Below are positions 1-6,062 of a DNA stretch of 7,451 nt, in pieces (position 1 is the first letter of the stretch; each line of letters opens with the position of its first letter). The notes under the pieces are model-generated. The model saw nothing but the letters and a program-made list of their open reading frames with translations. It made no database searches and was not told where the DNA came from. The stretch spans positions 1-7,451 of the forward strand of contig MNXL01000233.1 in NCBI GenBank assembly GCA_001871755.1, given 5' to 3'. Position numbers and translations under genes: made by a program. This stretch comes from Anaerolineae bacterium CG2_30_64_16 (GTDB lineage Bacteria; Chloroflexota; Anaerolineae; CG2-30-64-16).

Positions 1-2379
1 GATCGCGTTGGCAAACGCGCCGGCGACCGGGTTCGTGGCCGCCTCGCCGATCCCTTTGGCGCCGAAGGGGCCGCTCGGTTCGTAGGTGTGCGCAAAGTAT
101 ACGCCGATCTCTTCGGGCTTCGGCATCTCCATGATGGCCGGGGTCTTGCTGTCCACCAGATACCCCTTGGAGAGCAATTGCCCGGCCGCGTCCCAATCAT
201 TGTTCTCGTACAGCGCAAACCCCATCCCCTTGGACAGCCCACCTTCGAGCTGACCGGCGGCCATATCCGGGTTGATGACGGTACCGCAATCGCTGCCCAT
301 CGCGGCCCGCAGCGTCCGCACCTGCCCCGTCCAGGTGTCCACCTCGACCTCGACGAAGGTGGTGACGTAGGCGGGCGGACAGTTCACCGGCCGGTAGCTG
401 TCTACCGCCGCGATCGTCTTCCAACTGTTGGTCCAGCATTTCGTCGCGATCTCGCCGATGGTCATGCGCCGGTCGGGGATCGAGGGGGAGTAGACCAACC
501 CCTGATCGGTCTCAGGGTCATACATGATGGTCAGCGCTTCCGGCATGACGTTCAGGAACCGGGCCGCGGTCTCGATGATCTCCTGGCGGATCTGCCCCGC
601 GACCTTGAGCGCCGCGCCGCCACCGGCGTAGACGCCGCGCGTGGCGTGGGTCACGACGTCATAGACGGTCGAGGTCGTCTCGGCCGGCGCAATGTTGACC
701 TTCTCCAACGGCATCTCCAACGCCTCGGCGACCAGCCTGGCGACAGCCTCCAGCGTACCGCCGCCGTGATCCATCAGCGCGGTCACCACGTCCACGGAGC
801 CGTCCTGGTTTACCTTCACCATCGCGCCGGAAAAGTCGATCACGTCGCCGGGCTGGGGCGCGCCCGCGCTGGAGGTGTGGAAGCCGCGCGAGAGCCCGAT
901 GCCACGGCGATAGCGGCCGGTCTGTGAGCCGGGTTTAGGCCGATCCTGCCAGCCGATCCACTCGGCGCCCTGGCGCAACAGCTCCTGAACCCCGTCGCTC
1001 TGGACCACCGACCGCACCATCGGCCCCTGCCCCCAGAACGTGTCGCCCATCCCCACGTAGTTCTTGATCTTCAGCGCCAGCGGGTCCATGCCCAGTTGCT
1101 CGGCCAGTTCATCCAGCATCGTCTCGGCCGCGAAAGTTATCTGCGGGTTGCCGAACCCCTGCATGGCGCACGACGGCGCCTTGTTCGTGTAGACGGCCGT
1201 GCCCCGATAGCGGATGTTCGGGATGCGATAGAGCGAGACCAGCCAGCCGATCGCGACGCCCAGGAAAGAATAGGCCTGAATGTTGTGCGCGCCGATGTCA
1301 GCAACCATTTCCATCTCGGCGCCCAACAACGTGCCGTCGCGTTTGGCGGCCAGCTTGAGGTGGATCTGCGTCGGATACCTGGTGTGATCGTGCATATCCT
1401 CTTCGCGCGTCAGCGTCAGCTTCACCGGCCGCCGCGCCTTGAGCGCCAACGCCACGCCGATGGGGATCGGCGGGTTCATCTGGATGCTGGAGCCGAAGGT
1501 GCCCCCGATCGGGACGCGCTTGACGTTGACCTTGCTCAACGGAATGCCGAAAATGCGGCCCAGCAGGATGCGCACGTTGTGGATCGACTGCGTCGTGGGC
1601 CACACGGTGATCCCGCCGTCGGGCTCCGGCCGGCAGACGACCGACTTGGTCTCCATCTGACCGTGGTAGATCTTGGGGGTCTTGTAGGTCCGCTCGATGA
1701 TCACGTCGGCCTCGGCGAAGGCCCTGTCGACGTCCCCTTCTTCAATGGTGCGCACGCACGCGATGTTGTTTTCGATCTTGACCGGCTGGTCCCCCAGCAG
1801 TACCTCGTCGTAGATCGCCGCGGCGCCGGGCTGCCCTTTGACAAGCTCAGGACGCGGCCCTTCGACAAGCTCAGGACGCGGCCCTTCGACGGGCACATCC
1901 TGAGCGCAGCCTGTCCTGAGCCACGTCGAAGGATCGAAGGGCTCAGGATGCTGCATGGCCGCGACCGGATCGGTGATCACCGGCAGCGGTTCGTATTCGA
2001 CCTGGATGGCGCGCACGGCTTTTTCGGCCAGCGCCTCGGTCTCCGCGGCCACCGCCGCCACCGCCTCACCCATCCGGCGCACCTTGTCGGCCAGCACGTA
2101 GTGATCCTGGTGCAACGCCCACGGCACGGTGACGATACGTTCGTTGTAGCGCACTTTGGGGATGTCGTCGAACGTGATGCAGACCGCGCCCAGCGCCTCG
2201 GCCGCGCTCACATCGATCGACTTGATGCGGGCGTGGGCGTAGGGGCTGGAGAGGATCCGGCCGTGCAACATGCGCGGCAGACTGATGTCGGTCACGTACT
2301 GTTCCCGCCCCGTGACCTTCCCGATGCCATCCTTGCGCTGGGTGACTGTCCCTAACACGCGAAATCCTTCAGATTTCAT
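1..2379 (-). CDS. Xanthine dehydrogenase-family molybdenum hydroxylase, large molybdopterin-binding subunit (3' end outside window)
   Basis: The minus frame from ATG at 2379 runs 793 codons to the window edge without a stop. Seen: an N-terminal aldehyde oxidase/xanthine dehydrogenase a/b hammerhead-like domain (about residues 15-130), a linker enlarged by a repeat (144-182), then the molybdopterin-binding domains. Recognisable motifs are GGTFGSS (about 292-298), the segment QGFGNPQ (Q407-Q413) and AKGIGEAATNP (774-784), where E779 matches the catalytic Glu of the family. The family hydroxylates N-heterocycles, aldehydes or acyl-CoA aromatics at a Mo-pterin centre, and electrons leave through FeS and FAD subunits that are not in this window. 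The Arg and Glu that orient purines in xanthine dehydrogenase are replaced by Gln and Ile, so the substrate is unknown. Only a short C-terminal tail should be missing. The start is supported by an AGGGAG site and by the matching N-terminus. The gene lies 13 bp after the IclR gene, so co-transcription is likely. Confidence 0.93.
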   Translation of the reverse strand, partial: MKSEGFRVLGTVTQRKDGIGKVTGREQYVTDISLPRMLHGRILSSPYAHARIKSIDVSAAEALGAVCITFDDIPKVRYNERIVTVPWALHQDHYVLADKVRRMGEAVAAVAAETEALAEKAVRAIQVEYEPLPVITDPVAAMQHPEPFDPSTWLRTGCAQDVPVEGPRPELVEGPRPELVKGQPGAAAIYDEVLLGDQPVKIENNIACVRTIEEGDVDRAFAEADVIIERTYKTPKIYHGQMETKSVVCRPEPDGGITVWPTTQSIHNVRILLGRIFGIPLSKVNVKRVPIGGTFGSSIQMNPPIPIGVALALKARRPVKLTLTREEDMHDHTRYPTQIHLKLAAKRDGTLLGAEMEMVADIGAHNIQAYSFLGVAIGWLVSLYRIPNIRYRGTAVYTNKAPSCAMQGFGNPQITFAAETMLDELAEQLGMDPLALKIKNYVGMGDTFWGQGPMVRSVVQSDGVQELLRQGAEWIGWQDRPKPGSQTGRYRRGIGLSRGFHTSSAGAPQPGDVIDFSGAMVKVNQDGSVDVVTALMDHGGGTLEAVARLVAEALEMPLEKVNIAPAETTSTVYDVVTHATRGVYAGGGAALKVAGQIRQEIIETAARFLNVMPEALTIMYDPETDQGLVYSPSIPDRRMTIGEIATKCWTNSWKTIAAVDSYRPVNCPPAYVTTFVEVEVDTWTGQVRTLRAAMGSDCGTVINPDMAAGQLEGGLSKGMGFALYENNDWDAAGQLLSKGYLVDSKTPAIMEMPKPEEIGVYFAHTYEPSGPFGAKGIGEAATNPVAGAFANAI
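1833..1950. repeat. In-frame palindromic repeat element (CTTCGACAAGCTCAGG type)
   Basis: Two 24-bp tandem copies (1833-1856 and 1857-1880) differ at one base, and a third copy is cut off after about 10 bp (1881-1890). The right part holds inverted partners. CCTTCGAC 1859-1866 pairs with 1925-1932, CTCAGGAC 1870-1877 with 1913-1920, CCCTTCGA 1882-1889 with 1934-1941, and CATCCTGAGC 1896-1905 with 1941-1950. Several alternative hairpins are therefore possible. Each 24-bp unit is exactly eight codons, so the minus-strand gene reads through as a tandem octapeptide (PRPELVEG, PRPELVKG; residues 167-182). Repeats with this core are, from general knowledge, dispersed in many copies in several environmental bacterial genomes. 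The copy number here cannot be seen from one window. Confidence 0.85.
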
Positions 2380-2388
2380 GTCGCTACA

Positions 2389-2394
2389 CTCCCT
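2389..2394 (-). promoter_or_regulatory. Ribosome binding site of the molybdenum hydroxylase gene
   Basis: The minus strand reads AGGGAG nine bases before the ATG at 2379. The site overlaps the TAG stop of the IclR gene (2395-2393). Translation of the hydroxylase may therefore be coupled to the end of the regulator, and the site supports this start. Confidence 0.7.
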
Positions 2395-3169
2395 ATCCAT
2401 TCATGCGCGCGCCCAGCCGCGCGGAAAGCGCCCGCGCGGCATCCACCACCGCCGGCGCCATCACGGAAACCCGCTCGGCCGGAAACCGGGATAGCGGCGC
2501 CGCGATGCCGATCCCGGCGATCGGCTGGCCCGCGTGATCGTAAACCGGCGCCGCGATCCCCATCGCACCGGCATCGGTCTCCTCGAAGGAGACCGCGTAG
2601 CCACGCTCGCGTATCCGACCGAGCTCCAGCAGCAGTTGCTCGCGATCGGTGATCGTGTTGACTTGCACCGGGGAAAGCTCGATCTCGGCCAAAATCTGAC
2701 GGATTTCCGGCTCGGGCAGGAACGCCCACAGCACCTTGGAGGAAGCGCCGGCATGCAACATAATGCGGCGCCCCACCTGCATCGTCAACCGCACCGATTG
2801 GCTGCTCTCCACCATCGCCAGACAGATCCCCACGTTGCCATCACGGATCGAGAGGATGGCCGTTTCGCCGGTCGTCTCGCAAAGCGCCTGGAGACTGGGC
2901 AACGCCTCATTGCGCAGGTCAAGGGTTGTCTGCGCGACCATCCCCCAGTACAGCAGTTGATAGCCAAGCCGATAGCCCCGGCCGGCCGTGTCGCGGGCCA
3001 GAAAACCCTGGGCTTCGAGCGCGGTCAACAGACGATGACAGGTGCTCTTGGGCAGATTGAGGGTGTTGCTGATCGTGGTCAGGTTCAGGAGCGGTTGTTT
3101 GCTGGTGAAACAGTTCAGGATATCGCTGATGCGATTGACGGTGCGTACTGCCGACGTCTCCGAGGGCAT
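2393..3169 (-). CDS. IclR-family transcriptional regulator
   Basis: This complete 258-aa protein has the usual IclR length. Residues about 8-70 form the winged helix-turn-helix, with the recognition-helix region LPKSTCHRLLTALEAQGFL at 39-57 followed by the wing (GRGYRLG). Residues about 75-255 form the effector-binding domain, with the typical segment HAGASSKVLWAFLP (139-152) and the conserved block from about 189 to 225 (RGYAVSFEE, then MGIAAPVYD and IAGIGIAAP). Such proteins bind small catabolic effectors and control neighbouring degradation genes, often also their own. It starts with a strong AAGGAGG site and is followed after 13 bp by the molybdenum hydroxylase gene. That gene is the obvious target, with a palindromic operator candidate upstream. 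The effector cannot be named from sequence. Confidence 0.95.
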   Translation of the reverse strand: MPSETSAVRTVNRISDILNCFTSKQPLLNLTTISNTLNLPKSTCHRLLTALEAQGFLARDTAGRGYRLGYQLLYWGMVAQTTLDLRNEALPSLQALCETTGETAILSIRDGNVGICLAMVESSQSVRLTMQVGRRIMLHAGASSKVLWAFLPEPEIRQILAEIELSPVQVNTITDREQLLLELGRIRERGYAVSFEETDAGAMGIAAPVYDHAGQPIAGIGIAAPLSRFPAERVSVMAPAVVDAARALSARLGARMNG

Positions 3170-3174
3170 AGAGA

Positions 3175-3181
3175 CCTCCTT
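3175..3181 (-). promoter_or_regulatory. Strong ribosome binding site of the IclR gene
   Basis: The minus strand reads AAGGAGG five bases before the ATG at 3169. This nearly perfect anti-16S match fixes the start codon of the regulator. Confidence 0.8.
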
Positions 3182-3256
3182 GTCGACCGGTAAGACCCGT
3201 TCTATGTGGCCAGGTATGGATTGGAAGCCGGTTCTAGCAAGACATGCGTGTGTTTT

Positions 3257-3289
3257 GTTCCATTTAACGGAATGCTATTCCACGAATAG
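3257..3289. promoter_or_regulatory. Overlapping palindromes, probable IclR operator
   Basis: Three inverted repeats overlap in 33 bp. TTCC-N7-GGAA spans 3258-3272. GGAAT-GCT-ATTCC (3269-3281) is perfect. CTATTC-CAC-GAATAG (3275-3289) is also perfect. Half-sites alternate with centres near 3265, 3275 and 3282. IclR-family regulators commonly bind short palindromes with TTCC/GGAA-like arms, and this region lies upstream of the IclR gene, so autoregulation of the regulator-hydroxylase operon is the likely reading. The stretch 3170-3256 between the site and the IclR start shows no convincing -35/-10 pair by eye. The site also lies directly before the ATG of the plus-strand gene fragment. Confidence 0.6.
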
Positions 3290-3295
3290 GATACC

Positions 3296-4333
3296 ATGAA
3301 CCGGGATGTCTGTCAATATTGCGCTCCTCATCCTGATCCTTTCAATTGCTCTAACTCGGACAGGGCCGCTTCCTTCACCGCCCAGTTGCCGGTGGACCCG
3401 CTGGCCTTCCCTGCCATAAGGGATTTCCTGCCCCGTTACACGGCGGCCGAGTGCGTGGCCGTGTACGCAGTAGTCGGCGGTATTCCGGCCTACCTGGAGC
3501 AGTTCGACGGCTCGCAAGGCCTGGGAGCCAATCTCAAGAACCTCTTTATGCGCCGCACCGGTTTGTTCCGCAGCGAGCCGTTCATCTTGATCGGTGACGT
3601 GATCCAGCGAGAGACCCAGACCTACGAAGCAATCCTGAAGGCGATCGCTACCGGCCAGCGGACGCCGACCGAGATCGGGAACACGCTAGACCTGCCCGCG
3701 TCTTACCTCAGTCCATACCTGAAGCAATTGGAGGCGCTGCGCCTCGTAGAGCGGCGCGTCCCAGCCACGGTCCCGCGAGACAAGCGCCGTGTCAGCCGCA
3801 AGAGTCGCTACCATCTGGCCGATCCATACCTTCGCTTCTATTTCCGCTTTATCGCCTCCAACCTGGATCTGGTGGAGCAGGAGCTGTCCGACGTGCTCTG
3901 GGAACGGATCAGCGATCAATTTCGGGCATTCGTCGGGGCAACTGCCTTTGAGGATCTTTGTCGAGAGTGGGTGTTGACCCAGGCCCGGGCACGGCGCCTG
4001 CCGATGACGCCGGAGTTCGTCGGCAGTCACTGGGCAGCCGATGCGCAAATCGATGTCGTAGCGATCAACTGGTACGACCGAACGATCTTGCTCGGGGAAT
4101 GCAAGTGGGGCGTAGACCCGGTTGCTCGCGCCGTGATCCGTGAGTTGGTAGACAAAGCCTCAAAGGTTGTGCCTTCTGGGTCAGAAGGTAGTCCGGCCTG
4201 GCAGGTGTACTACGCCTATTTTGCGCGCGCCGGCTTCACGGAGGCCGCCCGCACGGAAGCTGCCACTGTCGGCGCGCTGCTGGTGGACCTGGAGATGCTG
4301 GATGCCGATTTACGAGTTGCCGTGGTCCAATGA
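3296..4333 (+). pseudogene. DUF234-type archaeal-like ATPase, C-terminal half only (N-terminal ATPase domain missing)
   Basis: This 345-codon open frame matches only the C-terminal part of the ATPases that carry a DUF234 domain, which are normally about 450-480 aa. Similarity seems to begin around residue 20-30 (TAQLPVDPLAF), just after where the P-loop ATPase domain should end; no Walker A or B motif is present. What follows is collinear with the family: the segment AVVGGIPAYLEQF (58-70), a winged-helix region (about 112-160) and the LADPYLRFYFRF block (174-185). The C-terminal PD-(D/E)xK nuclease-like domain is intact, with E219, D253, E268 and K270 as candidate catalytic residues. The first ~20 residues have no family resemblance. 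The ATG at 3296 has only a weak AGGA and sits 7 bp after a palindromic operator, so expression is doubtful. It could still be a free-standing helix/nuclease protein, but a decayed remnant is more likely. It ends tail to tail with the MmgE/PrpD piece, 44 bp apart, with no clear terminator between them. Confidence 0.7.
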
Positions 4334-4377
4334 CACCGGAGAAGGCGCAGCGAACCGCATCGAAATCGCACGGCCAA

Positions 4378-4602
4378 TCAGATCACCAGCTTCCGGGCAA
4401 ATGCCCGCAGGTCGGCCATATCCTCCATGTGCCAGACGGTCTCCACCAGCTCGTCGATGTGCGCCGCGTCGAGCACGTGGCTGGCCAGCCAGCGGAACTT
4501 CGCCTCGACCCGGGCCTCGCCCCAACCGACCGGCGGGAAACGCAGGTCTGCCTCGGCCATGCCGGAGCGGAACTGGCGGTCGTCGCGCAGCGTGACTGAC
4601 AT
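4378..4602 (-). pseudogene. MmgE/PrpD family C-terminal remnant
   Basis: This 74-aa open frame resembles only the extreme C-terminus of MmgE/PrpD proteins (2-methylcitrate dehydratase/cis-aconitate decarboxylase superfamily, normally about 450 aa). Seen: a strand pair with VTLRDDRQF near the start, then the helix EAKFRWLASHVLDA (about 33-46), then a final helical segment with DLRAFARKL. The catalytic N-terminal domain is absent, so enzymatic activity is not expected. It is in the same frame as the upstream methyltransferase gene, after two consecutive TGA codons and four more sense codons. Family-like sequence may begin slightly before the ATG at 4602. There is no good ribosome binding site. 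The most likely history is a deletion that removed most of an mmgE/prpD gene next to the methyltransferase. A small functional protein is less likely. Confidence 0.65.
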
Positions 4603-4617
4603 GCGCTCAGTGTATCA

Positions 4618-6057
4618 TCAGCCGTGCGCGGTGGCCACGATCGCGTCGATCTGCGCCTGCACGTCGGCCGGCAACGGCTCGGGCTGGTGCGTGGTCAGGA
4701 GCTTCTCGACGCGCTCCCGGGCCCGTTGCCGCAACGTCTTGCCGCCCGCCGCCATCCAGTTCTCGTAGTTCTGGCGGTCGAGTAGCCTGGGGTACCAGTC
4801 CTCGCGGTAGTGTTTGCGGGTGTGATCGGTGGCCAGAAAATCGCCGTCAGGCCCGACCTGGTCGATCACGTCCAGCGCCAACGTCTCCTCGTCGATGACC
4901 AGGCCCTGCATGAAGCGCTTGACGTAGTTGATCAACTCGTCGCAAATCACTACCTGCTCGATGGAGTTGCACATGCCGCCGTCCAGATAGCCCACATCGT
5001 GGGTCATCTGGGAGCCGGCCATCGCTTCGAGGATCAGGGAGAAGGCTGCCTCGGCGGCCGCCTGTTCATCGGGGATCTTGGCATCGCTACACCCGGCCAG
5101 GCCGAAGATCGGCAGGTCGTAGCGATGCGCCAACTCCACCAGGGCCACGCGGTTCTCCGGCGCGGCGTAGGCGTCGGTGGTGGTGCGCATGTCGAGCATG
5201 TCGTTGACGCCGCCGGTCAGGATCACCGGCGCGCCCTCCCGCTTGAGCTGCGCCAGCACCAGGCCCGCCAGCTCGCCGGCGTTGGCCAGCGCGATCGCCC
5301 CCGCGCCCGTGACCGGTCCGCTGATCCCGCGCAGGACGACGGGCGTGTAGGTGGTGGGCAGGCCCTTCTCCGCCAGGAACAACAGCTTTTGCAGCGCCTC
5401 GGCGTTGTGGCGCAGCGCACTGGTCACGTTGATGTAGCAGGCCGCGATCGGGTTGCGACGCAGCTCTTCCGCACCGCCAGCCACGGCTTCAGCCATCTTG
5501 ACCACATCCACGCAGCCGGGGAACTCGGTGGTCACGAAGAGGATCGGCTTGGCGCTGTTCATCAGCATGGCCCGCATCTGATGTCGGTCCGCGGTCTCCT
5601 GATCGAGATCGGAAGCGATGCAGAAAGACATCAGGAAGTCGATGTTGGGCAGCGCGTCGCACACGCGGATCGCCTCGACGATGTCGTGCAGTGTGCCGGG
5701 TCGGCGCTCGCCGGTGCGATGATCGATCACCGTCGGGCAGTCGGAGCCGATACCGAAAAAGACGTTATTGCGCTCCAGCGGCATCACGCGGCGGCCGTTC
5801 CGATCGCACAGGGTGACGCGCTTGGGGGCAATCGCCAGCGCCCATTCCACCAACCCCGGAGGGATGCGCACCCGGTTGCCCTCGGTGACCTTGACCCCGG
5901 CCTTTCGCAGCAGGTCCAGGGCCTCCTGGTCGTACAGGCATACCCCCGTGCGATCCAGGATTTCGAGGCTGGCGTGATGCAGGCGCTCGGTCTGGTCATC
6001 GGACAACTTCCGAAACCGAGGCGTATTGAATTCCAGGTAATTGCTTTGCAGAATCAC
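4618..6057 (-). CDS. Trimethylamine methyltransferase (MttB) family protein, non-pyrrolysine type
   Basis: This complete 479-aa protein has the usual MttB-superfamily length. Family members transfer a methyl group from a quaternary or tertiary amine to a corrinoid protein. The archaeal trimethylamine enzymes need a pyrrolysine encoded by an in-frame TAG, while the MtgB-like branch (glycine betaine, proline betaine, carnitine) lacks it. Here no internal stop exists, which places it in the non-Pyl branch. Seen: the N-terminal helical region (about 15-75), the barrel strands FFGIGSDCPTV (100-110) and RNPIAACYINVTSALRHN (201-218), the conserved AGCSDAKIPDEQAAAE block (321-336) and the C-terminal VGPDGDFLATDHTRKHYRE motif (401-419). 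The start is GTG at 6057 with AAGGAG eight bases upstream; an in-frame upstream extension lies inside the MFS gene and is unlike the family. No corrinoid protein is visible nearby, so the substrate is open. Confidence 0.92.
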   Translation of the reverse strand: MILQSNYLEFNTPRFRKLSDDQTERLHHASLEILDRTGVCLYDQEALDLLRKAGVKVTEGNRVRIPPGLVEWALAIAPKRVTLCDRNGRRVMPLERNNVFFGIGSDCPTVIDHRTGERRPGTLHDIVEAIRVCDALPNIDFLMSFCIASDLDQETADRHQMRAMLMNSAKPILFVTTEFPGCVDVVKMAEAVAGGAEELRRNPIAACYINVTSALRHNAEALQKLLFLAEKGLPTTYTPVVLRGISGPVTGAGAIALANAGELAGLVLAQLKREGAPVILTGGVNDMLDMRTTTDAYAAPENRVALVELAHRYDLPIFGLAGCSDAKIPDEQAAAEAAFSLILEAMAGSQMTHDVGYLDGGMCNSIEQVVICDELINYVKRFMQGLVIDEETLALDVIDQVGPDGDFLATDHTRKHYREDWYPRLLDRQNYENWMAAGGKTLRQRARERVEKLLTTHQPEPLPADVQAQIDAIVATAHG

Positions 6058-6062
6058 GTTCG

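Noticed and set aside
1833..1890. Tandem repeats as a CRISPR array
   Set aside because: The units are contiguous with no spacers, are translated in frame and belong to a palindromic repeat type.
1096..2355. Plus-strand open frame of 419 codons opposite the molybdenum hydroxylase (also 88-927)
   Set aside because: Both are codon-aligned shadows of the hydroxylase gene. The FDKLRT peptides in the longer one are just the palindromic repeat read on the other strand.
3170..3256. Possible sigma-70 promoter for the IclR gene (TTGCTA or TTCCAA with TAGAAC)
   Set aside because: The hexamers match the consensus poorly, so no promoter is claimed.
4172..4188. Perfect hairpin CCTTCT-GGGTC-AGAAGG as a terminator
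   Set aside because: It lies inside the DUF234 reading frame about 145 bp before its stop and has no T run. A chance palindrome or small in-frame insertion is more likely.
4615..4620. Tandem TGA as selenocysteine or readthrough signal
   Set aside because: The upstream protein has its expected family end exactly there, and the downstream piece belongs to a different family. I saw no supporting hairpin, but did not compute a fold.
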